Assembly: GCA_031411235.1 (NCBI GenBank)
Contig: JANOAR010000231.1
Location: 1-14,347, forward strand
Reading direction: 5' to 3'
Source of the DNA: JANOAR01 sp031411235
Lineage (GTDB): Bacteria > Verrucomicrobiota > Verrucomicrobiia > Verrucomicrobiales > Verrucomicrobiaceae
DNA: 14,347 bases
Shown: positions 6,442-14,317 of the stretch, one piece after another
Layout: every line of letters begins with the position of its first letter
Position numbering within the stretch: the stretch's first letter is position 1
Notes under the pieces: generated by a model
Told to the model about the DNA's origin: nothing
Seen by the model: the letters and a program-made list of their open reading frames with translations, nothing else
Databases searched by the model: none
Translations under genes and position numbers: made by a program

Positions 6442-8301
6442 ATGTGCGGCATCGTTGGTTACATCGGCAAACGTCAGGCAAGTCCCATCCTTCTCGACGG
6501 TCTGCGTCGGCTCGAATACCGAGGCTACGACTCTGCTGGCATCGCCTTGCTGAATGGCTCAGGCCTCAAGGTCATCCGCAAGGCTGGCCGCATCGAAAAC
6601 TTGCGCCTAGCTGTCACCGAAGCCAATCCCCAGAGCGACATCGGTATCAGCCACACCCGCTGGGCGACTCACGGCGCACCGACGGATGAAAACGCACACC
6701 CGCACAAAGACCAGAGCGGCAAGCTTGCGATCGTCCACAACGGAGTCATCGAGAACTACCAGCCGCTGAAGGAAGCCATGCTGGCGAAGGGACATGTGTT
6801 CCATTCGCAGACTGACACGGAGGTGCTCGCCCACCTCGTTGGCAACTACTACGACGCTAGCACCGAGACCGAGCCCAAGGCCCGACTCTATGCCGCTGTG
6901 CAGGCTGCAATGCCACGTGTGAAGGGCACCTACGGCATCGCCGTCATCCACGAAGACGCACCGGGAGTCATTATCGGTGCTCGCTTGGGCAGCCCACTCG
7001 TCGTCGGCTTGGGCAAGGACGAACACTTCCTCGCCAGCGACGTGGGAGCCATCGTCGCACACACCCGCGATGTGATTTACCTGAATGACCACGACATCGT
7101 CACCCTGACCCACGACGGCTACGAAGTCGGCACGCTGGATACCTCGGGGCGCGTCGCCGCCGATGTGAAGGTGAGCCGCGTCGATTTCACCGAAGAGGAC
7201 AGCGACAAGGGCAGCTTCGCCCACTTCATGCTCAAAGAAATCCACGAGCAACCCGACTCGCTACGCAACACCATGCGTGGTCGTCTTTCGCGTAACGATG
7301 CTACCGCCGTGCTCGGTGGCTTAAACATGACGCCCCAAGAGCTGCGCCAAGTGGATCGCATCATCTTCACAGGCTGCGGCACCGCCAACCACGCGGCGAT
7401 GGTCGGAGAGTACCTCATGGAAAGCCTCGCGCGCATCCCGACGGAGGTCGAATTCGCCAGCGAGTTCCGCTATCGCAATGTGCCCACGGGCAAAAACACG
7501 CTGCAATTCGTGGTAAGCCAGAGCGGCGAGACCATCGACACCCTCGCCGCCCTGCGCGAGGCCAAGCGCAAAGGCATGAGATGCCTCGGCATCGTCAACA
7601 GCGTCTCCAGCACCATCGCCCGCGAGAGCGATGGCGGCATCTACATCCACGCTGGGCCAGAGATCGGCGTCGCTGCGACGAAGACCTTCACCAGCCAAGT
7701 CGCGACGATGGCACTGCTGAGCCTGCTCTTTGGCCGCATCCATCACCTCAGCAGCACCGACGGCATTGAGTTGATCGACGAACTCGAAGCCATCCCTGAA
7801 AAGATCGAGTCCATCTTGAAGCAGGCACCACGCATCAAAGAAATCGCCGACCGCTACGCCAACGCTGAAGGCATGCTCTTCATGGGCCGCCAGAACAACT
7901 ACCCCGTGGCCATGGAAGGTGCGCTGAAGATGAAGGAGATCAGCTACATCTATGCCAGCGGCCACCCCAGTGCCGAGCTAAAGCACGGCATCATCGCCCT
8001 TGTGAAGCCCGACCTGCCCAGTGTTTTCATCGCCCCGGATGATGCTGTGTTTGATAAAAACGTCAGCAACATTGAGGAGGTTCGCGCCCGCAAAGGCCCC
8101 GTCATCGCCATCACCACGGAAGGCTGCACCGACCTGGAGCGCATCACCGACGACGTCATCTACATCCCCCCGTGCAAGTCCGCCCTGTCGCCATTGCTCA
8201 CGGTGGTGCCGCTACAACTTCTCTCGTATTATGTCGCGCTCGCTCGCGGCTGTGACGTTGATAAGCCACGCAACCTCGCCAAAAGCGTGACGGTTGAATA
8301 G
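6442..8301 (+). CDS. glmS: Glutamine--fructose-6-phosphate aminotransferase (isomerizing)
   Basis: GlmS makes glucosamine-6-phosphate from fructose-6-phosphate and glutamine, the first committed step to UDP-GlcNAc for peptidoglycan and LPS. The 619 residues are close to the usual ~610. The N-terminal class II glutaminase starts MCGIVGYIG with nucleophile Cys2, and contains HTRWATHG (71-78), NGVIENY (oxyanion Asn100/Gly101) and TDTEVLAHL (Asp125). Two SIS sugar-isomerase domains follow: about 295-430 (FTGCGTANHAAMVGEYL, VSQSGETIDT, GVAATKTFTSQ) and about 465-610 (AMEGALKMKEISYIYASGHPSAELKHG), ending with the family tail KPRNLAKSVTVE. The first SIS domain has CGTANHA where CGTSYHA is usual, a mild variation. 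No Shine-Dalgarno precedes the ATG. I see no glmS ribozyme; the only leader element is the hairpin at 6378-6402. The unknown gene at 8306 begins 4 bp downstream. Confidence 0.97.
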   Translation: MCGIVGYIGKRQASPILLDGLRRLEYRGYDSAGIALLNGSGLKVIRKAGRIENLRLAVTEANPQSDIGISHTRWATHGAPTDENAHPHKDQSGKLAIVHNGVIENYQPLKEAMLAKGHVFHSQTDTEVLAHLVGNYYDASTETEPKARLYAAVQAAMPRVKGTYGIAVIHEDAPGVIIGARLGSPLVVGLGKDEHFLASDVGAIVAHTRDVIYLNDHDIVTLTHDGYEVGTLDTSGRVAADVKVSRVDFTEEDSDKGSFAHFMLKEIHEQPDSLRNTMRGRLSRNDATAVLGGLNMTPQELRQVDRIIFTGCGTANHAAMVGEYLMESLARIPTEVEFASEFRYRNVPTGKNTLQFVVSQSGETIDTLAALREAKRKGMRCLGIVNSVSSTIARESDGGIYIHAGPEIGVAATKTFTSQVATMALLSLLFGRIHHLSSTDGIELIDELEAIPEKIESILKQAPRIKEIADRYANAEGMLFMGRQNNYPVAMEGALKMKEISYIYASGHPSAELKHGIIALVKPDLPSVFIAPDDAVFDKNVSNIEEVRARKGPVIAITTEGCTDLERITDDVIYIPPCKSALSPLLTVVPLQLLSYYVALARGCDVDKPRNLAKSVTVE

Positions 8302-8305
8302 CACC

Positions 8306-9214
8306 ATGACAGGGGAATCCACACCTAGCAGCAACGGCACTACCACGGGAGCACGGGCGTACCGCCCGTGTACGCAGGTTTCTCGCACCATGTTGCTAAC
8401 GTGTTATGCCCTGGCCACAGGTTCAGCCATGCTGCTCGCCCAGGTCGATGTGGAGCCGCCCAAGACTAGGCCCAAACCAGAGCTAAAAGTCTTCACCGTA
8501 GAGCCAAAAATCGCTGCAACGAACCTCCCAGGCTGGACTGCCGACATGACACCCGCCGATTTCCTCGACGGCATGGGCGCTCGTATCAAGGCACGCTGGC
8601 GGCAGCTTTACCGCCCACCTCCGCCCAATCCGGCGACCGAACGCGCTCGTGCCGCCTTCTCACTGGGCGCCCTCATGGCAGATAGTTTTCTCGCCATGGA
8701 AGCCACGGATGCGCAGCAGTTTCGCAACACCGGGCAGGACATGCTCGCCTACTGCCGAGTGCTGGGCATCGGTGAAAAAATGTCGCCACGGCTAATGTCG
8801 CAGGGCAAGCTCGCCGAGGCGGATCAATGGCCTGAACTACGACAGGAAGTCGTCGATGGGCACCAGCAACTCGTGCGCGTACTGCATGAGATGCGCGACG
8901 ATGATCTGGCGGTGCTGATCGATCTCGGCGTCTGGCTGCGAATGCTGGAGATCGTTTCCAATATGGTCAACGAAGCCCCAGAAAGCCAAGCCTGGGCGCT
9001 GTGCATCGGTGCTCCGACCTTGATTAAAGACCTCCAAGCCCGATACGCCCTACTCACCGCTACCACGCTCAAAGACGAGCGCATCGTCTGGCTCGGTGAA
9101 TTCATCGACTACATGCAACGCTTCAGCGATACCAGCAATGCCCCCGACCAAAGTGGTGCAGCCAAGGTGCATGAAAAGATCACCTCCCTGATGCTGAAGC
9201 TGACGCTGAAGTAA
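8306..9214 (+). CDS. Exported or membrane-anchored helical protein of unknown function
   Basis: From the ATG at 8306 this is 302 residues. A hydrophobic segment at about 29-46 (MLLTCYALATGSAMLLA) after a basic region looks like a signal peptide or anchor, followed by a Pro/Lys-rich linker and a mostly helical acidic body (for example ADSFLAMEATDAQQFRNTGQDMLAYCRVLGIGEKM and DDLAVLIDLGVWLRMLEIVSNMV). I do not recognise the family and see no catalytic motif. The start is uncertain: ATG 8306 lies 4 bp after the glmS stop, while an in-frame ATG at 8390 would give 274 residues beginning with the hydrophobic segment and would leave the palindrome at 8352-8370 outside the gene. Co-transcription with glmS is likely from spacing. 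The stop is 6 bp from the convergent DUF1501 gene. Confidence 0.65.
   Translation: MTGESTPSSNGTTTGARAYRPCTQVSRTMLLTCYALATGSAMLLAQVDVEPPKTRPKPELKVFTVEPKIAATNLPGWTADMTPADFLDGMGARIKARWRQLYRPPPPNPATERARAAFSLGALMADSFLAMEATDAQQFRNTGQDMLAYCRVLGIGEKMSPRLMSQGKLAEADQWPELRQEVVDGHQQLVRVLHEMRDDDLAVLIDLGVWLRMLEIVSNMVNEAPESQAWALCIGAPTLIKDLQARYALLTATTLKDERIVWLGEFIDYMQRFSDTSNAPDQSGAAKVHEKITSLMLKLTLK
8352..8370. repeat. Perfect palindromic hairpin near the start of the gene after glmS
   Basis: CACGGGCG at 8352-8359 and CGCCCGTG at 8363-8370 are exact reverse complements around TAC, an 8-bp GC-rich stem. No T run follows, so it is not a clear intrinsic terminator. It shares its core with the inverted repeat at 1730-1746. 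It lies either in the first 22 codons of the downstream gene (start 8306) or in the gap after glmS (start 8390). Confidence 0.6.
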
Positions 9215-9220
9215 GTGCTG

Positions 9221-10513
9221 CTACGCAAACAACTCCAGCACAGGCTTGCCCTTGTCGCCGACGGTGAAGGGGCGATTGCTGGGAGACATGACGACTTCAT
9301 CGACTGGCAGGCCCAAGGACCAACCAACGGTGCTCAGGAAGTCTTGGATGGTGACTTGTTTGTCGGCCACTTCAAAGCCGCCTTTGTCGCTGCTGCCATA
9401 GACGAAGCCGCCTTTGATGCCGCCGCCAGCAAAGAGGGTGCTAAAGACTTTCGGATGGTGGTCGCGACCGCCGTTGCCATTGATTTTTGGCCCACGGCCA
9501 AACTCCGAGCAGAGAACCACAAGCGTGCTGTCCAACATACCGCGCTGTTTCAAGTCATCCAACAGGGCGGCGAGGGCGACATCGAGTTCAGCGGCTTTGT
9601 CTTCGAGCGCACCTTCGATGTCGTTGTGCATGTCCCAACCGCCACCTGCGACTTCGACGACACGGATACCTTTTTCGATGAGTCGGCGGGCAAGCAGCAT
9701 CCCTTGGCCGAGCTTGTTCATACCGTATTTTTCGCGCAGCTCTTGCGGCTCTTCAGCAATGGCAAAGGCCTTCAAGTCTTCGCTGCTCATGATGCGCATC
9801 GTGTTCTCATAGAACTCGGTGTAGCTCTTCACGGGCAGGGTTTGGAAGCGGTCACGAAAGCCACCGTCGAGCTTGTCGAGCAGGGCCATGCGCTTCTGCA
9901 CGGTGTCGGCAGGCGCGTCGAAGCTGGCATTTTGCAAGCCTGCATCGGGATCAAGGATAGGCAGCGGTGCGAAGCTAGCGGGGAAGAAGCCATTGCCTGC
10001 GCCGGGCTGGCGATTGATGCAGACGGTAGATGGCAGGGTCTTGTGGCTAGCCCCTTGGAAATGCTGCGCCCAGGCGCCGATGGCGGGGTGCTTGATGGTG
10101 CCGCGCTGTTCGTAGCCCGTGCGGATGACATACTGCCCGGCAGCATGGACACCCGTTTTTGAACTCATGCTGCGGATGATGCTGATCTTGTCGGCCTGCT
10201 CGGCGAGCTTGACCATGGTGCCCCCGAGTTGGAAGCCTGCCTTGGTGGCGATGGGCGCGACGGGGCCTTGGGTGGGGCCTTCCTTGGGGTCGAGGGTGTC
10301 GATATGCGTCATACCGCCGACCATTTGCAGGAAGATGACGCGCTTGGCTTTGCCGAATCCTGGGCCGCTGGTGGGGGACGCAGCAGCGGCGGCTTCCGCA
10401 GCTCGTGCCGCACTGGAGGCTCCGTGCAAGACGGTGACGCCGAGGGTGGCTTGGGCGGCGCGCTCGACGAAGGCGCGGCGGGAGAGGGGATCGAGTGTCA
10501 TGGCAGTATTCAT
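9221..10513 (-). CDS. DUF1501 family protein, Tat-exported
   Basis: This 430-residue protein belongs to DUF1501, a family in the alkaline-phosphatase/sulfatase-like superfamily, abundant in Planctomycetes and Verrucomicrobia and of unknown substrate. A twin-arginine signal lies at the N-terminus (SRRAFV at 11-16, hydrophobic stretch to about 40). Family motifs visible are FLQMVGGMTHIDTLDPKEG (61-79), VAGGGWDMHNDIE (288-300) and CSEFGRGPKINGNGGRDHHP (335-354), whose Asp and His residues are candidate metal ligands. It follows the DUF1549/DUF1553 gene by 47 bp on the same strand, the common arrangement, so the two are probably co-transcribed and act together in the periplasm. The ATG at 10511-10513 is used; a second ATG at 10499-10501 is also possible and would still leave the twin-arginine motif. 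The stop is TAG at 9221-9223. Confidence 0.93.
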   Translation of the reverse strand: MNTAMTLDPLSRRAFVERAAQATLGVTVLHGASSAARAAEAAAAASPTSGPGFGKAKRVIFLQMVGGMTHIDTLDPKEGPTQGPVAPIATKAGFQLGGTMVKLAEQADKISIIRSMSSKTGVHAAGQYVIRTGYEQRGTIKHPAIGAWAQHFQGASHKTLPSTVCINRQPGAGNGFFPASFAPLPILDPDAGLQNASFDAPADTVQKRMALLDKLDGGFRDRFQTLPVKSYTEFYENTMRIMSSEDLKAFAIAEEPQELREKYGMNKLGQGMLLARRLIEKGIRVVEVAGGGWDMHNDIEGALEDKAAELDVALAALLDDLKQRGMLDSTLVVLCSEFGRGPKINGNGGRDHHPKVFSTLFAGGGIKGGFVYGSSDKGGFEVADKQVTIQDFLSTVGWSLGLPVDEVVMSPSNRPFTVGDKGKPVLELFA

Positions 10514-10560
10514 TTTGTTGGAGCGGGCTAAAGGGTTGCGCGTTGTTTGGTGCGGCTTGT

Positions 10561-12729
10561 TTACTCTACAAACATGAACTCCCGGGTGTTGAAGAGCACC
10601 CAGGTCAGATCCTTCAGCGCGAGGCCAGCAGCGAGGGCTTCCTTGGCCGCGGCGACTTCGGTGGGCTTGGGCTTGCGGCTGAAGAAGCTGACGTAAAGCG
10701 ACTCGATGCTGGCCTCCTGGCTTGCTTGCTCGGTCGCGGTTTTTAGAACCAGTGAGCCATTGCTGCTGATGACACTCTGAGCTTCGCCGTTCATCAGCAT
10801 CATGACCTGGGGGATGCTGCCTTCGTCATTGCCGCTGTCGGCGATTTGGCGATCGCTCTGGCCGAACTGACGCAGGAAGTGCTGATCCTTCTCGGGCTGA
10901 GGCAGCTCGCTGGCGCGGGCGAGGACGAGGCCGCCGAGCATGGGCGGCGTGGTGCGGAAGTCGGCATCTTCATCAGCCATTGATGGCTGCTGCTGTTGCT
11001 GCATCATGCGGCGCTTTTTCGCACTGACGTTTGCATTGGCTTTGCCTTTGCCGCCACCGTTGCTGCGCATGGATTGCATGGCGTTGGTGATCTGGTCTGC
11101 GAGGGTCGAGGGGTTGGTGAAGTCGATGCTCATGGCCTTAGCATACTTGTCGCCGCGCCAGGATTTGAACTCATCGACGTGATGGCCAACGACCAGCGTG
11201 GAGCAGGAGTCCCAGGCCTGCTCAGCCGTCATGCGGCGTAACGTAGGGCCGGGGAAGAGGTAGGCGCTGCCAGCCTCGGGCTCGAAGCTAGTGGCCTCGC
11301 GCTGGTAGCACTGGGTGTTGCAGAGCAGGCGGGTGAAGGCCTTGAGATCGAACTTCACGCGCACCATTTCGCTCGCGAGATGCTGCAACAGTGCGGGATT
11401 CACGCTGGCATTCACATCATCGAGATCGGTGACGGGCTCGCGCACACCGACGCCGAAGAAGCGCTTCCACATGCGATTAGCGATGGTCATGGCGAAGCGG
11501 GGATTCTCAGGCGAGGTCATCCACTTGGCGAACTGGTCGCGCAGCTCGCTGGGCTCTTTGGTTTTTACTTCCTGGTAGCTGCGCAGGTGGGTATCGTTCT
11601 TGCCCCAGGTGATGAGCTTGGGCGCGACTTTGTCGCCGGGCTTGGCGTCTTTGTACTTGTAGTCGTCAGGCAGTTTGAGGTCGTTTTCTTCGGTATCTAC
11701 GACTTGCAGGCCATTCACGCGGGCGATGTTTTTGGCCTGCTGCTGGAGACGCTTGTCAGGGAGGCTCATGATGGCCTGACGCATTTCTTTATTAGCCATG
11801 CCTTTGCCGCTGCCCTTGGCTCCATAAGTTTCGCTGGCACCAAAGAAGGCCGCCATCTGGTAAAACTCGTGCTGCGTCCACTCAGCGAAGGGATGGTCAT
11901 GGCACTGAGCGCAGGAGACATTGGCCCCCAGGAAGGTGCTGAGAGTGAGCGAGAGGTTGTCGAGCCTCATGCCAGCGTCGCGCAGCAGGTAGCCCGTCGC
12001 TCCATTGTCGAGCAGCTTGCCATCGGCAGTCATCATTTGCTGCACCAGTCGATCCCAGGGCACGTTCTCGTTGAGCTGCACTTTGAGCCAATCTTGGTAG
12101 GTGTAGTAGCGGGCTTTATTGGCCTCGTCGGAGACGCGCAGCATGTCGGCGAGATAGTTGAAAAGGTGGCTCTTGTAGCCGTCCGAGGTGATGAGTTTGT
12201 CGATGACCTTGGCGCGCTTGGAAACGCTGCTGTCGGTGATGAACTCCAGCGCCTCCTCCCGTGTGGGGATACGGCCTGCGATGTCGAGGTACACGCGGCG
12301 AATGAACTGCTCGTCCGTAGCCAGGGGATTGGGCTTTTGCCCTGCCTTGGCGAGTCCGCCGTTGACCAGAAAGTCGATTTTCGCAGCTTGCTGGGCTAGG
12401 TTCGGATCGGTGGGAATGCCGAGGCCTTCAGGCTTCAGTGTGGCGGCGATTTGTTGATCCTCAGCGGAGAGTTTCGCCAGAGGCAGACGGTGGACGAAGC
12501 CATCGCGGACTTGGAGGAAGATATTGCCGTCCTGCAAACCACGGAAGGTAGCATCAAGCTTGCGCCCTTGGTTGTCAGTCCACACGCGGAAAACAGCGTT
12601 CGCCGCTGGCGCAGTGGTGGGAGCTGCGGCTGGTGCCGCCACAGCGCTGGGGGGCGGAGCCACGGGCGCAGCAAAGGCGATGCCTGCAATGGCAGTGAGT
12701 GAGACGATCCAATGAGTGAAGGTTTTCAT
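10561..12729 (-). CDS. DUF1549/DUF1553 protein with SHD1-like domain and CxxCH motif
   Basis: This 722-residue exported protein starts with a signal peptide (MKTFTHWIVSLTAIAGIAFA, 1-20) and an Ala/Pro-rich linker to about 45. A small SHD1-like domain follows at about 48-97 (FRVWTDNQGRKLDATFRGLQDGNIFLQ...LPLAKLSAED). DUF1549 spans about 113-300 (IDFLVNGGL...DEQFIRRVYLDIAGRIPT) and ends in SCAQCHDHPFAEWTQHEFY, whose C273-A-Q-C276-H277 is a c-type-haem-like motif kept across the family. DUF1553 spans about 378-720 (PRFAMTIANRMWKRFFGVGVREPVTDLDD...). A Gly/Lys/Arg/Gln-rich insert at 556-586 with five consecutive Gln interrupts it. Substrate is unknown; such pairs are often proposed to act in polysaccharide or organic-matter breakdown. 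The start is the ATG at 12727-12729, because the frame further upstream encodes no conserved sequence and the signal peptide begins here. Confidence 0.92.
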   Translation of the reverse strand: MKTFTHWIVSLTAIAGIAFAAPVAPPPSAVAAPAAAPTTAPAANAVFRVWTDNQGRKLDATFRGLQDGNIFLQVRDGFVHRLPLAKLSAEDQQIAATLKPEGLGIPTDPNLAQQAAKIDFLVNGGLAKAGQKPNPLATDEQFIRRVYLDIAGRIPTREEALEFITDSSVSKRAKVIDKLITSDGYKSHLFNYLADMLRVSDEANKARYYTYQDWLKVQLNENVPWDRLVQQMMTADGKLLDNGATGYLLRDAGMRLDNLSLTLSTFLGANVSCAQCHDHPFAEWTQHEFYQMAAFFGASETYGAKGSGKGMANKEMRQAIMSLPDKRLQQQAKNIARVNGLQVVDTEENDLKLPDDYKYKDAKPGDKVAPKLITWGKNDTHLRSYQEVKTKEPSELRDQFAKWMTSPENPRFAMTIANRMWKRFFGVGVREPVTDLDDVNASVNPALLQHLASEMVRVKFDLKAFTRLLCNTQCYQREATSFEPEAGSAYLFPGPTLRRMTAEQAWDSCSTLVVGHHVDEFKSWRGDKYAKAMSIDFTNPSTLADQITNAMQSMRSNGGGKGKANANVSAKKRRMMQQQQQPSMADEDADFRTTPPMLGGLVLARASELPQPEKDQHFLRQFGQSDRQIADSGNDEGSIPQVMMLMNGEAQSVISSNGSLVLKTATEQASQEASIESLYVSFFSRKPKPTEVAAAKEALAAGLALKDLTWVLFNTREFMFVE

Positions 12730-12899
12730 AACTGGGCGGGTAACGGGGTGTCTGGCAGGGATGTTAGCGGAAAATCGTGAAAGATTTACACCTGGGCGCG
12801 GTGGGGTCTCGCGGTGCAGACTTGGCTTCAACACTGCGTCGGTGCTGGCGTTCCAGAGAAAGTTCACTTTCCCGGCAGGCGCACCACGGCGCTCCCTCG
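12730..12899. other. 170-bp gap between bioA and the DUF1549 gene
   Basis: Both neighbours run on the minus strand. The gap must hold the promoter for the DUF1549-DUF1501 pair unless bioA transcripts read through. I find no convincing -10/-35 pair. One short palindrome, GAAAGT-TC-ACTTTC at 12858-12871, could form a stem on the minus strand but lacks a T run. Confidence 0.4.
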
Positions 12900-14198
12900 C
12901 TATTGCAGAGCTAACGTTTCCTCGATCCCCAGCCGCAAGGCACGCACCATGCGCTCCAGTTCTACTGGGGTGACACACAAAGGCGGCATCAGCACCAGGG
13001 TATCGATGACGGGCCTTGTGAGCAATCCATGCCGCCTCGCAGCGAGGCAGACACACGCTCCGACCTGCTCAGCGAAGTCAAAGCCCACACGCGGCTCGCG
13101 GCAGCGCACGAGGTCGATACCAGCGATGAGACCACACTGGCGAATCTCGCCCACCTGGGGGTGCTCGCGCAGCGTGTCGAGGCAGCGGGCGAGGGCCTCG
13201 ATCTTTGCTGGCAAGCCTTCGAGCACGCGCTCATCGCGGAAGATTTGCAAGCTCGCCAGCGCCACAGCACAGCCCAGCGGATTGCCCGTGTAGCTGTGGC
13301 CATAGTAGAAGGTGCGACGCTCGGCGACATCACCGAGGAAGCCCTTAAACAGACGCTCCGTCGCCATCGTGGCGGCCAGTGGGAGGTAACCGCCCGTGAG
13401 GCCCTTGGCCATGCAGAGGATGTCTGGGACGACGCCCTCATGCTCACAGGCAAACATTTTGCCCGTGCGACCAAAGCCTGTCATCACCTCATCCAGGATG
13501 AGAAAAATATCGTGTTCGCGGCACCAGTCACGCAGCGCACGCAACATGCCTGCGGGCCACATCTTCATCCCCGCCGCACCTTGGATCAGTGGCTCGATAA
13601 TGATCGCGGCGGCTCGCGCCAACGTTTCGCTGGGCAAGCTCTGCAAGGCCTCAAGTGAGGCCACACGCTGCACCGCATAGCCGAAGTCATTGGCGCTGCC
13701 TTTAAACACGGGCAAACCGCCGAGACTCGCCGCACCGAGGGTGTCGCCGTGGTAGGCGCGGTCGAAGGCGAGTAAGGTATCGCGCTGCGGCGCACCATTT
13801 TGTTGCCAGTACTGCAAGGCCATCCGCACGCCTGCTTCGATGGACGTGGAGCCATTATCAGAATAAAAAACCCGCGTCAGTTTTTCACCCGGAAACAGCT
13901 GCACCAACTCTGCTGCCAACCGAATCGCTGGCTCATGCGTGAGCCCGAGGAAGGACACATGAGCCACGCGCTGGAGCTGCGCTGCGATGGCGGCATTCAG
14001 CACAGGATGGGCGTGCCCGTGGATATTCGTCCAGATGCTAGCATTGCCATCCAGGTACTCGCGCCCCTGGGTATCGCGCAGCACGCAGCCCTGGCCATCG
14101 GCAATGACGAGCGGCTCGTGCGCGGGATCACACCACGCCTGCATCGGTGTAAAAGGATGCCAGAGGTGCTGCTGGTCGAGGTCGGCGAGAGAGGGCAT
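12900..14198 (-). CDS. bioA: Adenosylmethionine--8-amino-7-oxononanoate aminotransferase
   Basis: BioA moves an amino group from S-adenosylmethionine to 8-amino-7-oxononanoate (KAPA), giving diaminopelargonate, the penultimate stage of the biotin pathway, with PLP as cofactor. The 432 residues fit the family. The N-terminus LDQQHLWHPFTPMQAW is characteristic of BioA among class III aminotransferases. Further signs are IWTNIHGHAHPVLN, YSDNGSTSIE (112-121, PLP phosphate contact), AYHGDTLGAASLGG, LILDEVMTGFGRTG (PLP-binding Asp236) and CMAKGLTGGYLPLAAT with Schiff-base Lys265, plus HSYTGNPLGCAVA. The start is the ATG at 14196-14198; an upstream in-frame TTG at 14261 would add 21 unconserved residues. 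Other biotin genes (bioB, bioD, bioF) are not in the window. The upstream region carries a 12-bp direct repeat (14247-14279). Confidence 0.93.
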   Translation of the reverse strand: MPSLADLDQQHLWHPFTPMQAWCDPAHEPLVIADGQGCVLRDTQGREYLDGNASIWTNIHGHAHPVLNAAIAAQLQRVAHVSFLGLTHEPAIRLAAELVQLFPGEKLTRVFYSDNGSTSIEAGVRMALQYWQQNGAPQRDTLLAFDRAYHGDTLGAASLGGLPVFKGSANDFGYAVQRVASLEALQSLPSETLARAAAIIIEPLIQGAAGMKMWPAGMLRALRDWCREHDIFLILDEVMTGFGRTGKMFACEHEGVVPDILCMAKGLTGGYLPLAATMATERLFKGFLGDVAERRTFYYGHSYTGNPLGCAVALASLQIFRDERVLEGLPAKIEALARCLDTLREHPQVGEIRQCGLIAGIDLVRCREPRVGFDFAEQVGACVCLAARRHGLLTRPVIDTLVLMPPLCVTPVELERMVRALRLGIEETLALQ

Positions 14199-14246
14199 GG
14201 GGGGAGTAAAGGATGACCAAGCGGTGTCTTCGCAAATAGCTGTCGG

Positions 14247-14279
14247 AGGGATAAGGGGCAAGGTTGAAGGGATAAGGGG
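14247..14279. promoter_or_regulatory. 12-bp direct repeat, 21-bp period, upstream of bioA
   Basis: AGGGATAAGGGG occurs at 14247-14258 and again at 14268-14279, identical over 12 bases and offset by 21 bp, two turns of B-DNA. It lies 49-81 bp upstream of the bioA ATG and 39-71 bp upstream of the putative divergent gene. On the minus strand a weak promoter-like pair (TTGCCC, 17 bp, TATTTG) overlaps the bioA-proximal copy. It could be a paired operator. I do not recognise a BirA, BioR or BioQ site. Confidence 0.35.
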
Positions 14280-14317
14280 AGTGGCTTCGCGCTTGAATTT
14301 AAAACCACAGCCCCTCT

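Noticed and set aside
9215..10162. Long plus-strand open frame antisense to the DUF1501 gene (315 codons)
   Set aside because: It mirrors a well-supported DUF1501 gene, shows no family motif, and such frames are expected opposite GC-rich genes.
11380..12399. Long plus-strand open frame antisense to the DUF1549 gene (339 codons)
   Set aside because: The minus strand carries clear DUF1549/DUF1553 motifs; the antisense product has no recognisable domain.
12856..12873. Palindrome GAAAGT-TC-ACTTTC as the bioA terminator
   Set aside because: AT-rich stem with a very tight loop and no T run downstream on the minus strand.
12730..13056. N-terminal extension of the DUF1549 protein by 109 codons
   Set aside because: The extension would overlap bioA, looks non-conserved and would bury the signal peptide that starts at the ATG at 12729.
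13029..13658. Plus-strand open frame antisense to bioA (209 codons)
   Set aside because: bioA is unambiguous on the minus strand; this is its complement shadow.
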